From assembly GCA_037179515.1 (NCBI GenBank), contig JAXCGZ010021433.1, positions 1-47,834 of the forward strand: DNA of 47,834 nucleotides. Direction: 5' to 3'. A program made the translations under genes and the position numbers. This DNA comes from Halocaridina rubra (Eukaryota; Arthropoda; Malacostraca; Decapoda; Atyidae). Under the pieces are notes generated by a model that was not told the DNA's origin, did not search any database, and saw only the letters and a program-made list of their open reading frames with translations. How positions within the stretch are numbered: the stretch's first letter is position 1; each line of letters begins with the position of its first letter. Shown here piece after piece: positions 10,039 to 21,598 of this stretch.

Positions 10039-10357
10039 AAAGGAGGCCCTCGAGTTACAATGGAATTCCGTTCCTCAAGAGGCGTCGTAACCCAATATTC
10101 TGTGTAAATTGGAACACCTAAATAAGCGCCTACTTCACCTATCTATGCTAACGAAGTAGTAAAGTTTCTCCCTTTTTGTAGCGTTTCACTGTCTCTACTT
10201 TCTCTTCCATGGTGATGGCTTTTCCTTTCTTGAAGTACGCTTGGGAGACATAATACAGGCTAAAAATTATCTAAAAAGAATCAAAATAAAATAAGGGAGA
10301 TGCATCGTAACCAAGAATCGTCATTAGTCAAGAACCTCATAAACCGAGGACCCCCTG
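10039..10357. mobile_element. 319-bp TIR element (MITE-like), TA target duplication
   Basis: The right end, read in reverse, is CAGGGGGTCCTCGGTTTATG. The left end is AAAGGAGGCCCTCGAGTTAC, a worn version of the same TIR. Both are flanked by TA (10037-10038, 10358-10359). This TIR style is that of Tigger/pogo elements. No transposase is present, so it is non-autonomous. Confidence 0.6.
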
Positions 10358-10539
10358 TATATTATATAAGATTTCTTTTGCATTCAGAGGTGCAGATAGT
10401 AACCAGACGATCTCTGTATCTTTAGATGATAAAAGGTAGTTTTGAAAGTAAAGTTTTTATTGTTAAGGCCAATTTGGAATGGCATTTACAGATGATACAG
10501 TTTTAGTATCAAAGCTTGTAGGTTTTGAGGTTGAAGGGT

Positions 10540-10677
10540 TGCTATTTCCTGTATGATACATTTTCTCTAATGTATGTCTTCACTCTTTATGCACTGTCCT
10601 GTGACTAGTCATGCTTCAGCTGTTGAGCAATAAAATTGTGTTCCTTTATCATGAATATTTCTCATCCACAACTACCA
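10540..10677 (+). repeat. 5' LTR of the Gypsy element
   Basis: Starts TGCTATTTCCTGTATGATAC and ends near CTCATCCACAACTACCA. It contains ATGCACTGTCCTGT and a polyadenylation-like GCAATAAAA at about 10627-10635. It aligns throughout with 15210-15350. A TGG directly after it is compatible with a primer-binding site. Confidence 0.7.
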
Positions 10678-10905
10678 TGGCACACTGATGTGGAACTTAC
10701 ACCCTGGGTACTGATTCGACTGTATGGCCACCTCTTCCAGGCTCCATTTCACAGCTGCCTTGCCAGCTCATTGTCAGAGCCAGAGGTTGCAATCACGTCA
10801 AATGTTTGTCATGGTGACCCTGGTGCTACCGAACGTCACCCCATCTTCATGTATTCCACATGCAACATGTGTTGCGGTGCCCTTTGCATAGGAGATATGT
10901 GAGGT

Positions 10906-11960
10906 CGAGATGTCTTCTGCAGCCTTTTGGATATGGAGGCTGTCCATGGAAACCTGGATATTCCTCAACAGGTGGTCCACCCTATACGTCATCATGCATA
11001 TTTGGCTCACCTGTGTGCCAGCTCTCCAACAATTTTTGGATTCTAGGTACCCCAGGGAAATGTGGATGAATCTTACTCCCATGCAAGCTTTAGACAATAT
11101 TGAGGAAATAGTACCAGTCTCTGGCTAGTACAGTGGTAACGCACTGGCTTTGCATTCACGAGGTCGGCAGCTTGGTTCCTGTCCAAGGCCGAGAGTTGAA
11201 GTTGTTTACTGGAGGGTTACTGCTGTGGCTAGGCACCACAGTGGGGGGTTGGGGCTTGCCCTGGCTGATGTTCTGAGGAGCATCTTAGATTGATATCGGA
11301 ACTGAAGTCCAGCAACCTTTACCTTGACCTTTACTTATAAGTGTGCTCTTAGATTTGTAACAGAATACCAGTTGTATAATGGAAATAAAGGTTTTTATAT
11401 GAGTGAGTTTTTCAGTGATTTTCAGGCTTCAGACGAGTCTTTTGGTCTATATTTTCAAATATGTACACAGTTGCCATTAGAGCGTGCCTTTTAGTGCCAT
11501 AAATATAACCATAATCTGAGTGATTATATGTGTATGTAAGTTGATAGAAGGTTTAAGTGACCAGGTACTAAAAAGGGAAATTAATCAAAATATCTCTTTG
11601 AATGATAGTGTAGACAAGCTTAGATCTAAGTGCTCGTCCTTTGAGGCAGCAGTGAGATACATGATCTTTTTCCCATCAAAATTCACCTATCCAGGTTGCT
11701 ACAGCAACAGAGGATGATGATGACGAGTTAATCTTTGCTGCCACTCTCATGATCCCTTATCCACCCCCATCAAGCCCAGCTGAAATTACAGGAAATTGTA
11801 TGTGGATAAGAACTCCTGTTCTACCAGGGTCATTACTTGCCATAAATGCCATAAGATGGGACGCTTCAGGGAGTGTGCAGGAGTAGAAAGAAGGCTCCCC
11901 CTGCTAAAGTATATCCTCCCAGCCCCTCCAGTCTGTGTCCATTTCCTCGTCCAGTGAGGG
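10906..11960 (+). pseudogene. Gypsy gag remnants with zinc knuckle
   Basis: Frames with gag-like character are visible in two pieces. One at about 10990-11100 has CVPALQQFLDSRYPREMW and LTPMQALDNIEE. The other at about 11540-11660 has LIEGLSDQVLKREINQ and DKLRSKCSSFEAAV. A worn CCHC knuckle (CHKCHKMGRFREC) is at 11838-11876; its histidine position is Arg and the spacing is one residue short. A SINE separates the pieces. It would have packaged element RNA; it is not functional now. Confidence 0.6.
11127..11338 (+). repeat. tRNA-derived SINE, family B, inserted in gag
   Basis: The head has GGCTAGTACAGTGGTAACGC and CACGAGGTCGGCAGC, followed by GGTTCCTGTCC as B-box. The body includes GGCACCACAGTGGGGGGTTG and the end is AGTCCAGCAACCTTTACC. 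It interrupts gag-like sequence, so it is younger than the Gypsy insertion or travelled with it. Confidence 0.65.
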
Positions 11961-12479
11961 GGTGGCTTTCCTCACCATGGCTGTAGCCGACACGGATACT
12001 TAGTACATATTGTAGGGCTGTCACTGCTTTGCTTGTTGTAACTTCCTCCTACCCAGCTTGTGCATCGACAATGTTTGAAGGTTGTAGCTGGGCACCATCT
12101 GTGATATATGGGTGCTTCTGAATGCCACATTACTTTGAATAGTGTCAGCAGTAGAGATCTATTTTGTGGAAAATGCCCCATACTTATACTTATCTCTGAC
12201 TGGTTGTAGAAGCTTGGGGCTGATCCCAAAATCCTTCCCACACAATATACATATTGTGGCCCAACTCACAGTAAAGGAAGTTACCTGCTCACCACATCCT
12301 GCAGCCAAATCTTTCCCAGTCCTGTAGAACATTGTATGGCTTCAGGAGTGACTACCTTGATATTTCTCATCACCCATCTTTGACAGTACGAGGTCACCAC
12401 TTCCAGTAATGTCTGGCCTCCTACACCACATACACTCATTCCCTGGATCTCGCCCTTATTCCTGCCTTACCTCTGCCGC

Positions 12480-13690
12480 CGTGCCCAAACACTGGGAGGC
12501 AGATATTAAGGTGCAACTTGATGAAGATGCACGATCGGGCATCACCCAGGATGGTGACAGTGGCTAAAAGAGATGGCCACCCTCAACACACTGTGGATTA
12601 CCAATGCTTTAATGCCTTGTGTTTGAGGGAGACTCATCACACCCCTGTGCCCTTTGACATGGTATTTGATGTCCTGAGTCTTTCCTTCAAGACAGTGGCA
12701 AAAGCCTCTTGTGGAACTGGACCAGGAGAGCAGGAAACTGACAACTTTCATCACCCACTGGGGGAGATATCAATACTGCCTCATCCTCATTGGCCACTGC
12801 TCTGCTTTGGATGCCTATACCCGATGGTTTGACTTTGCCGTACAGGATGTCCCCTACAAATAAAAGTGTGAACAACACTTCTATATGACAACAGCATAGA
12901 ACAAGCTTTCTGGCACACCTACAACATCCTGGTCACCTGTGCAGAGAACTGAAGCACCCTCAAACCAGAAAAATTCAAGTTCTGCAAATGAGAGGTAATT
13001 TTATTGGGCTTCCCCCTGGAATGGGAATCCTATGAGCCCACCATTGAGCACATCTCCACAATAAGATAGTTCCCCATGCCCACTCGCCTAACCAGCATGG
13101 ACAGTAGGTCGTGGCAAGGCTTCATGAGCCAGTTGGCACCCTTCCTGGTTAGGGCTCCAATTATGGATCCTCTTAGGGAACCTGAAGAAACCAACAAGCA
13201 AGCAGGTGTACTGGAACTACCAGCTCCAGCTGAAGTTCTGCCATGGGCAGGAAACCATCTGCCAGCTGGAAAAGGGTGAACTTGTCTACTACCCACTATA
13301 GCAATCACCTACTGGAGCAGAGAAGGCATCAGTTTCGTCATTCTACAGCAATACTGCAGGTGTACCTCCGTGGATACACCCTTCTGCTGTAAATGAGAGT
13401 GGCATCTGGCTCTGTGTAGTAGCTATCACCTTACCCCTGCGGAGGGAAGGTACGCTGCAGTAAAGGGGGAGGCTCCTGTTGAGTTGTCTGATGCTCACAC
13501 TGGTCACTGTCCATAGCCCGTTTGTGAAACTTCTAGGGAACTGGGCCTTTAAAGATGTTGTTAACTTATGGTTTTTCTGCCTTCCGGAGAAAACTCAGTA
13601 TAAATTCACCGTTAAGTACCTGCCCATCAAAAGGGATTCTTCCACAGACTTCCTCTGCTGGTACCCCGAATTCAGAGGACAACAACCAAA
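12480..13690 (+). pseudogene. Gypsy reverse transcriptase and RNase H remnants
   Basis: RT pieces: VAKRDGHPQHTVDYQCFN (about 12556-12612), HHPLGEISILPH-type residues around 12750, and a catalytic region at 12868-12879 where the expected Asp-Asp pair reads Asn-Asn. RNase H and tether pieces: HSPFVKLLGNWAFKDVV at about 13510 and TVKYLPIKRDSSTDFL at about 13607. Stops and shifts are frequent. The two Asp-to-Asn changes fit G-to-A transitions. Inactive. Confidence 0.7.
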
Positions 13691-13859
13691 AAGATGACCT
13701 ATTAGCAATCATGACAGTGGCTACTGTGGTGGCAGTACGTCATGGTAGAGGATACACTCTCGAGTGCAGCTGCAGAGGGCCCTTCTATCATATACTCGTA
13801 GCTTGAGTATTTGTAGGTGACTGGTCCCCCCAAAAGGTGCATGAATTAGCGTATCCTCA

Positions 13860-14640
13860 CCCCATCTACAGGTGAGAGACAGACTAGCTGTGTCCCAGGA
13901 CCTTGTCACGTACACCCATGAGCATGGCTCCCTACTCCTGATTGTCCCGGAATACTTCCGTCACATGATTGCAGCCAACTCTCACACAGGTCACCAAGGA
14001 CTAGACTCAAAGATCAGGCGAGCCAGACTAATGGTATATTGACCCGACATGGAATGGGATCTACAGCACCACAAATCTACCTGTGTCTCCTGCAATATCC
14101 GCATACTCTCCCCGCTGCCCGAGGCTTTAATTACGGCCTTGCTTCCTGAATACCCCTCCCAACAGATGGTGATGGATCTCTTCCAACTTGAGGGACACAT
14201 GTACCTGGTGTATGAAGATAGACTGATGGGCTGGCTGGAGATTGCACACATCCCCAGTGGTACCTCCTCCAGAAAAATCATCGCCAAGGTATGAGTATTT
14301 TTCACCCATTGGGGGGCACCGAAGCAGTTGTCAACAGATGGCAGAACTAACCTGGGGAGTGAGGAAAGGCTAGGTTTATCAAGAGATGGGTGATTTTGGT
14401 TTGCCTATCTTCAGCACACCACCCCCAGTCTAATGGCAGATCCAAAGCTTCTGTCACTCCGGCAAAAAGGATTCTTCAAATGAACACAGGTGCTAATGGC
14501 TCTATTCCAGTACCTAAACACATATGTGTGGGGCATACGCAAGTCTCCTGCACAGTTGACTATGGGAAGATATCTCAGAGACAGTGTACTAGCGATGAAA
14601 CAAAGCTAGTCTCCAGGTACTAGCACCGCATTCTCAGTCA
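13860..14640 (+). pseudogene. Gypsy integrase remnants
   Basis: The HHCC zinc region is visible at about 13980-14100 (HTGHQGLDSKIRRARL, then CVSCNI). The catalytic core follows: MDLFQLEGHMYLVYEDRL with the first Asp, STDGRTNL with the second, and AHHPQSNGRSKASV at 14414-14455. There the catalytic Glu is replaced by Lys (AAA at 14444-14446). It would have joined element DNA to the genome; the missing Glu and frame breaks make it inactive. Confidence 0.75.
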
Positions 14641-15191
14641 GCAAGAACCTCAAAAGGCCCTCACCAGGGACATGCCTAAGTTTCCCCCAGAACAAGTTGT
14701 ACACCAGCTTGAACCACTGCTCATGGACACTCATGTCAGGATTAAGTGTCCCTCCTCAAAACGGTGGGATAGACAGGGGTCATTATGGGGGTTTGCCTAC
14801 ATCAACATTATATTGTCAGGCTAGACAAAAGTGGCAGAGTATCCATAAGAAATTACATATATTTGCAACAAGTTAGGGGAATACCCCCCACCACACCCCT
14901 ATCAGTTCATGCGAGCAAAATCAGCCAATTGTTGCTTAATCACCCTCGCATGTGCACTCTCTTTCCACCAGCAAAGTATCTGACCCCAACGGAAGCAGAA
15001 AACCCCCACCGGCATCGGGACTATGTGAACTCTGTTGCTATCCTTTCATACTTCAGTATTATGTTATATCCTTTTTGTCGGAGTTTCTCATATTTTGTCT
15101 AGTATCTGCTGCCTTTGTTATTTTTAACGTACAGTACTTGTTTTTTTCCTTTTGTCGTAAGCTTATTGTATATTTGCATATGTATAATCTT

Positions 15192-15209
15192 GGAGGGGAC
15201 ATGAAGGGG
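15192..15209 (+). other. polypurine tract
   Basis: GGAGGGGACATGAAGGGG sits directly before the 3' LTR, the expected primer site for plus-strand DNA synthesis. Confidence 0.65.
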
Positions 15210-15350
15210 TGCTATTTCCTGTATGATACATTTTCCCTAATGTATGTCCTCACGCTTTATGCACTGTCCTGTAGGCTGACTAAACGTTTTACCTGTTGTG
15301 TAATGAAGTTTTGTGCCTTTATCGTAAATATCACTCATCCACATCCACCA
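15210..15350 (+). repeat. 3' LTR of the Gypsy element
   Basis: Starts TGCTATTTCCTGTATGATAC and ends at ACATCCACCA. It differs from the 5' copy at scattered positions, including the AATAAA-like site (TAATGAAG here), so the insertion is not recent. Confidence 0.7.
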
Positions 15351-16292
15351 TGTTTTCAACGGCAGACATTAGAACACGCAATCAGTATCTCTCGAATTTT
15401 TCCTTGTGTTTTTGAGTGAACTTGATCTAATGTATAAAACATAAATCAAATGTACCTGAATAGAGATTCTGCAGAGTACTGTGAGTAAAAGAATATATTT
15501 GTAGTAATAGAGACTGTCCAAAAACACTAAAGGGAAAATCTGAGAATACTTTTGAGATGGGAAAAAGAAGAAACTGCCCTACCCTGTCTTGAAGGAAGTT
15601 TAGAAGAGTTGCCAGAGGCGAAGCCATCACATTACCTAATTTTTTGTGTAAATCGGTGAGAGCTCTAACAGCCTTATTACCTGATCCTGTGGTTCCATAT
15701 CTTGTTAAAATCAATATTCTTCCCATATAAATTAACTTGATAGTCAATTTTGTATACAAAATAAATGAATAAATAAGTAAATACAAAAAACGCACTTGTC
15801 AACAGTGCTAAGTTAAGTTGCCAAGCTGCACAGTTGTCTTATTTTTTCCCTCTGCTCTGTTCTCTTTCTTGAGTTTTTTTTAAATTGAGTTAGAATTAAA
15901 GTCTAATCCAGTGATAACATACCTTGTTTGAAATTGGATTAATATTTTTTGCTTCTGAAATGACCAGTTTAGCAGTTAAGAAGAAAATATAGCAGAAACA
16001 GGTGTAAATGTATCAATTGGGTGTCTCCTCGGTTGCATTGTCGAGTATTCCTTCATGTGGACTTTTGTTTTGCATTTTTTTATTTTCTAATTACCAAATC
16101 AAATTTTGAGTTAGTGTGTGTATTACCAGAAAAGTGATGAACTAAGTAACGGAATTAGTACTCATATGAAGATAGAAATTCTGTGTGAAGCTCAAATGGA
16201 AACTGTTCTCTCCTTTTTTCTTTCTTTCTCTGTATTCTGTAAAAGGCAAAACATCAAAATGATAGCATCTCTGTCTCTAACCCCACCATCCA
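15351..16292. other. spacer upstream of CR1 copy 2
   Basis: A 122-codon minus-strand frame (15427-15795) is open but shows no family I know and has hydrophobic, low-information ends. I do not call it a gene. It may hold unrecognised repeat or the 5' UTR of the LINE that follows. Confidence 0.35.
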
Positions 16293-17340
16293 ATGGTCAG
16301 GGCGAGGGGTGGTAGAGGATCTCCGGGGGTTGTAGGAGGAGGAGTGGTTCTTAGAAGCCTGAAGCAAAAGGTCAAGGACCTTGAGACCCTTGTAATAAAA
16401 TTCGGAAAATGACTAGAGAATGAAACACTTAGAAACGTGAAAAGATCTTTGGAGGAAGCAAATAAAGCACAAGGGCAAGAAAAAAAAGAATTAGAAAAAT
16501 GAATAAAGAAGCAGGAAGGGAAAAAGAGTGAACTAGAAACCAGAATTTCTAAACAGGAGGATAACAACAAACAGTTGAATGACATCCTAAATAAAATAAA
16601 TGTTAGTTCAGAGCTCTCTTCTGAGAGAGATGAGATTGCAACTTGGAACGTCCAGATAAAGAAAAACATTGAACAGTTTAGGAAAGAGTTTCAGGAATTT
16701 AACACAGAACATGATGCCATGAAAACTTCCTTTGCAGATGCAATAAAGGGGAGTGTGGCAGTAAAAGAGGCTGTGAGGGTGGGAGCACTGAAAAACGTAC
16801 AAATGGTTGATTATAAAGAAACAGTAATAGAAAAAATTAAAGATGTGATGGAAAAGGCTAATGCACTGATTAAACAGGCACTTGATAACGAAAAGGCAGT
16901 GATAATCTCAGGCATAAGTGATTCCCAGTAATCAACATGCCAGGGGAGACGTGAACAAAAAGCTAGGGTGTTAGACATAATAAGGAAGTTTGGAGTAGTA
17001 TGTGGTCTGGAGAATATAGCAAACATTCACCAAATTGGTAAAAATTTTAGGGAGGGAAAGGTAAAACCAAAGAAAATAACCTTTGAGAGAGGGGACACAT
17101 GAAGAGAAATACTGATGAGAGAAAAAACTTAAAATACCTTCATAAATTCAAAACCGTGTTCATTAGAACTTACAAAACACAGGAAAAGATAGAAAGGATA
17201 AAAAACTTGTTGCAAGAAGCTAGAAGGTTAAATAAGGGAAGAAATATAGAAAAGAATACTTTTTGTTTCAGAGTTCTTCCAGACAAAGGGGGGGATAAAG
17301 GAGATAATAATAGAAGATCAGGGGATGCTGCCCCATTAAG
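16293..17340 (+). pseudogene. CR1 copy 2 ORF1-type region: coiled coil plus RRM-like domain
   Basis: Begins VRARGGRGSPGVVGGG, then a charged coiled-coil stretch (LETLVIKFGK, EEANKAQGQEKKELEK) to about 16900, then AVIISGISDSQ and, after a stop, RVLDIIRKFGVVCGLENI and KVKPKKITFERGDT, features of the RRM-like ORF1 proteins of CR1/L1-type LINEs. In-frame stops lie near 16409, 16499, 16929 and 17099, and a one-base loss near 17128. Probable role: binding of element RNA. Downstream it reads without a stop into the endonuclease (APLRLLYTDADG), which suggests one fused ORF in the ancestor. Confidence 0.65.
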
Positions 17341-18033
17341 ATTGCTATACACAGATGCTGATGGGGTAGCTGGTAAGGCAGTAAAATTAAAGGATAGAAT
17401 TTGCAACTGTATGGCAGATATAGTACGGTTACAGAGACTAAGGTAAGTGAGGACATAAACAGTGTCACAGTTTTTCCTAAGGGCTCCAGAGTATTAAGAG
17501 TTGAAAGATCTGAAAGGACTGGTGGAGGGATTGCACTGCTTATAAGTGAATGATTTCAGGTTGAAGAAATAATCTTTGCTATAAAAAGTGAGTTCAAGGA
17601 GTTTCTTGTTGTTTGCATAAATACTGGGTCCGAGAGCATTATAATAACTGTTGTATATAATCCACCAATGAACTAACATAGCCTAGAAGTTTATGAGGAA
17701 AGTCATATAGGTACTATTGAAGTCATAAACTCGGTTGTTAACACTGCATGGGAGAGAAAATGTAGAATTTTGATTATTGGAGATTTTAATTTTAGAGATA
17801 GATTGGCTAAAACTTGACCCACACAGAGGGGAGGACTCATTCGGGGCAAGGTTCCTAGATTGCATACAAGGGAATTTCCTACAGCAACTTGCACTGGAAC
17901 CAACGAGGGCCAGGGGTGGTGGGATGAGCCATCGCTGCTTGATCTAGTATTCACAGATAACATGTTGGATATTGAAAGAATTGAGTATGAGCCACTAACT
18001 GGAAAGAGTGAGCACTGTGTGTTATGGATGGAG

Positions 18034-18432
18034 TAATTACCTAATTGTGTTTACGGGAAAGAGCCCAAAGCTCATATCTTCCCGTCTCCTGATCGCTTCC
18101 ATTTATACTTAGTGATACTTATCATACCTGTCCTTAATACTATGGATTGAGATAGCATTAACTACCTCCTCGCTTAGCGAATTCCAATTATTAACTACTC
18201 TTACACTGAAAGAGTATATTCTTACATCCTGCAAAGAAGTTTTCTTACGAAGCTTCGAATTATGACCTCTAGTTCTAGAGCCAGCCATATCAAAATATCG
18301 ATCCCTATCCACTCTATCATAACCATGAAGGAATTTAAAGACTGTCACCATATTCCCCCTCAATCTTCTAACTTCGAGTGATGGTAAGTCTACTTCCCTC
18401 AGCCTCTCATCAAAGATGTTCTGCCTGAAAGT
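18034..18432 (-). mobile_element. nested insertion 1: 5'-truncated CR1-like 3' end
   Basis: A minus-strand frame (18109-18363, then onward to about 18430) encodes the C-terminal tail of the same LINE family: RGNMVTVFKFLHGYDRV, DRDRYFDMAGSRTRGHN, SFSVRVVNNWNSLSEE. It is followed by a 3' UTR ending in CACAATTAGGTAATTA at the left edge. It lies within the endonuclease-RT linker of copy 2, where about 50 bp of host element is missing. It is a separate, younger insertion of a related LINE. Confidence 0.8.
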
Positions 18433-19570
18433 AGATGCAATGATAACATGAAAGGGAACTCCTCAAAAGGAGATTACATAAAAATTAATGCTTTTTGCAG
18501 TTATTGACTGGAGGACCTTATTTAACAACAAATCTGTACAGGAAATGTACAATAATGGTTTCATAATGAGTGTAAGAGAGCTAAGGAGAGGAGAGACAAG
18601 TGCTGGAAAAAGCATAGGAGGAGAAGAAGCATAAATGCCTGGTAGACTTATAAAGGAGCAAGAAATGATTACCTAAGTAAAAAAAAAAAAGCAGAGAGAG
18701 AGACTGAAAGGGATATCACCAGGAAGGCGAAGAAAACCCCAAACTTTTCCACAGCTTTATCAGAGGAGACCTGAAGGTCAAGAAAAGGTTTTAAAGCTAA
18801 AGAAAGTGGATGGAAGCATCAGTGAGATGGATGAAGAGATACACAAAGAATTGAACAAGAAGTTCAGTTAGTAATTACAACGGAAAATACCCCACCCCCT
18901 TAGATTGCAGAGATAGGAGCTCATGGGCTGGTATTAGAAAACATCATCTTTTCAGCCACAGAGGGATGCAAAGCGTTGATAGAGTTAGATGCCCATAGAG
19001 CTACAGGTCTTGATGATATATTCCCTTATGTGCTCAAGGAATGGGCTCGATCATTATCAGCGGCACTGTGTATCATATTTGAAAAGTCGCTGGAATCAGG
19101 GGGATTCCAAGATGCTGGGAAGGAAGGATGCAGCTGTAGACTGTAGACGTTTTTCTTTGACCATATAGTGTGCAAAGTATTGGAGAAACTACTAAAGAAA
19201 CACATCCCTCTTCACACGGAATCCTTCAACTTTTTGTCAGTGAGACAACATGGCTTCAAAGAAGGTAGATCAACAACAACTAACTTATTAGAATTTTATG
19301 ATGAGGTAAGCCGAATCTTACAGAAAAGAGAGGGATCGGCAGATTGCATATTCTTAGACTTCCAGAGGGCATTTGATATGGTCCCACAAGGAAGAGTTGT
19401 TAAAAGGCTGCAAAAATAGGTGGAAATGTCTTGGAATGAATAAAAACTTATTTAGAAGGAAGGGAGTAGAGGGTTAAAGTAAGAAATTTGATGTTTGAAT
19501 AGAGAAGGGTTAGTAGTAAGAGTTCCACAGGGTTCAGTTTTAGGGCCACTTTTGTCCCTTGTATATGTAT

Positions 19571-19758
19571 TTTTTTTTTTATGATTGTGACACCAGGACG
19601 GGCCAAAATATAAAATAAAATAAAACAGCCCCCACAGAGCCTGGGCACGAGGAATACATTAAGTAAAAAGTAACAGAGATGGAGAGTGTAATGACTTGTC
19701 AGATGTGAAGGGATAATAAGAGGTGTGTAATGAATATCCAAGAATATTCAGTGTTGAA
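19571..19758 (-). mobile_element. nested insertion 2: LINE-tail repeat (non-autonomous)
   Basis: On the minus strand the sequence runs from TTCAACACTGAATATTC through ATTACACACCTC and CATTACACTCTCCATCTC to GGCCCGTCCTGGTGTCACAA and a poly-A tail (T run on the plus strand, 19570-19580). It interrupts the VYVNDLPES motif of copy 2, and GTAT flanks it on both sides (19567-19570, 19759-19762). The same repeat occurs at 36.5, 43.1 and 43.9 kb. Confidence 0.7.
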
Positions 19759-20497
19759 GTATGACCTATCAGAGTCTGTAAATTCATTCTTGAACATGTT
19801 GCAGATGATCCAAAGATTGGGAAGAAAGTAAGAGATGAGATAAACAGTAGAAAACTCAGGAAGACCTAAATAGTTTTTATGAGTGGTCAGAAAAATGGCT
19901 AATGAAATTAAATACCTCTAAATGTAAGGTAATGAGAATGGGTACAAGTGCAAGAAGGCCCAATCCTGACTACCCAATGGCAGGTGCGGAACTTCAAGAG
20001 ATAGAGAATGAGAGAGATCTAGGAGAAAGCAGCCTGGCATATATGTCTCCAGAAATGCATATAAATGGCATAGTAAGGGCAGAATATGCTCTCTTAGCAA
20101 ATGTAAGGGTAGTCTTCAGGCACATGGACAAGGAAATGTTCAGAAATATTTATGTAACCTATGTGAGGCAAAAGCTTGAATATGCAGCCCCTTTTGGAAT
20201 CCACACGTGAAAAAGCACATAGTCAAGCTGGAAAAAGTTCTAAGACATGCCATGAAACTGGTGCCAGTAATATGCAATCTCAGCTAAGAGGAGAGTCTAA
20301 GGTAATTAGATTTACCCTCACTCGAAGGTAGAGGAATGAGGGGGGATATGATGGCGGTTTTAAATTCCTTCATGGTTATGGCAGAGTGGATAGGGATCGA
20401 TATTTCTATATCGTTGACACTAGAACTAAGGGTCATAGTTTGAAGCTTTTTAAGAAAATTTCTCTGCAGGATTTAAGGAAGTACTTTTTTTTTTTTA

Positions 20498-21562
20498 GTG
20501 TATGGAGATAGGCAAAGAGGGCTGTACATGGCGTTTATTGACCTGGAAAAAGCTTATGATCGGGTCCCGAGAAGCGAGGTGTGGAGGAGTATGAGGTCGA
20601 AGGGAGTGAAGGAGAAGTCTGTCAAGATAGTTCAGGACATATACAGGGAAGCCACAACAAGAGTAAGAAGTACAGTTGGCACTACAGAGCCTTTTCAGGT
20701 GAAAGTTGGACTCCATCAGGGATCAGCTCTTAGCCCCTATCTATTTAACCTTCTCATGGATGTGATGGTGGAGGAAGTGACAAAGGAGGCACCATGGAGC
20801 ATGCTCTTTGCAGACGATATTGTTTTGGTCTCCGAGAGCCGTGAAGAATTGCAAGAGAGGTTGGAGCTATGGAGGGGTTTGCTGGAGGATTACGGACTGA
20901 AGGTGAGCAGACAGAAAACGGAGTACCTGGAGTGCAATGTGACACAAGGAGGCGACCTCTTCATGCAAGACCACAAGCTCCCAAAGGCGGACGCCTTCAA
21001 ATACCTCGGCTCCTACGTAACGAAGGATGGAGACCTAGAGAGAGAGATTGATCATAGGATCCAGGTAGTGTGGAACAGCTGGAAGAGAACATCAGGGGTG
21101 CTATGTGACAAGAAAATCAGTGCTAGAGTGAAAGGAAAAGTGTACAAGTCAGTTGTGAGACCAGCATTGCTGTACGGAGCGGAGACGTGGCCGGTGAAAA
21201 AGGTTCAAGAAAGGAAGATAGATGTCGCAGAAATGAGAATGCTGAGGTGGATGTGTGGGGTGACGAGGGAGGACAGGATACGAAATGACCGGATCAGAGG
21301 TACAGTGAAGGTGGTAGAGGCGTCGGCGAAAGCGCAGGAGAGGAGATTACAGTGGTTCGGTCATGTGAAGAGGAGAGAAGAAGACTACGTGGGTGTGAGA
21401 GTGATGGAGATGGACGTGGAGGGCAGACGTAGACGAGGAAGACCTAAACTACGGTGGAAGGACCGACTGAAGGAGGATCTCAGAGAGAGACAGCTGGAGG
21501 AGGAGCAAGTGATGGACCGGAACCAGTGGAGACGACTAGTGAAGAGATGCGACCCCATATGA
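20498..21562 (+). pseudogene. RTE-type reverse transcriptase, C-terminal 354 codons, open frame
   Basis: Open without stops, but lacking the endonuclease and the first RT motifs, so it cannot act alone. RT motifs: AFIDLEKAYDRVP at about 12-24, GLHQGSALSPYLF at about 70-83, FADDIVL at about 104-110. The C-terminal region has ALLYGAETW, RMLRWMCGVTR, RRLQWFGHVKRR, RRRGRPKLRW and ends KRCDPI. The first codons (about 20498-20502) are flanking CR1 or target sequence. A clean frame with a target duplication suggests recent insertion. Confidence 0.85.
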
Positions 21563-21598
21563 AAATGGGAACTCAAATAGAGGAAGAAGAAGAAGAAG
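20503..21598 (+). mobile_element. nested insertion 3: RTE-type LINE, 5'-truncated
   Basis: The insertion is flanked by AGTGTA (20497-20502 and 21599-21604) and ends in a (GAA)n tail, typical of RTE elements. Without it the CR1 protein text reads on as SVRVVGDWN. The reading frame is intact, so it is the youngest of the three insertions by appearance. Confidence 0.85.

Larger units (their letters stand above)
10540..15350 (+). mobile_element. Ty3/Gypsy LTR retrotransposon, full-length but decayed
   Basis: Two similar LTR-like blocks 4.7 kb apart bracket gag, RT, RNase H and integrase remnants in the usual Gypsy order. All coding regions carry stops and shifts. A SINE sits inside gag. No clear target duplication was found, so the outer borders are approximate. 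It is an inactive copy. Confidence 0.8.
17341..20210 (+). pseudogene. CR1 copy 2 endonuclease/RT remnants
   Basis: Endonuclease text starts at LLYTDADGVAGKAVKL (17341) and continues with losses to KSEHCVL near 18005. RT pieces: TGLDDIFPYVLKEWA-like text near 19005, VRQHGFKEGRSTTTNLLE (about 19240), CIFLDFQRAFDMVP (19345-19390), VPQGSVLGPL (about 19525) and a shifted FADD near 19800. The last piece (19902-20210) ends YVRQKLEYAAPFG, then continues in broken form to 20490. Inactive. It provides the missing C-terminal part for comparison with copy 1. Confidence 0.8.

Noticed and set aside
15427..15795. 122-codon minus-strand frame before the CR1 copy
   Set aside because: No family motif, hydrophobic low-information ends, no neighbour support. 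I cannot tell it from chance.
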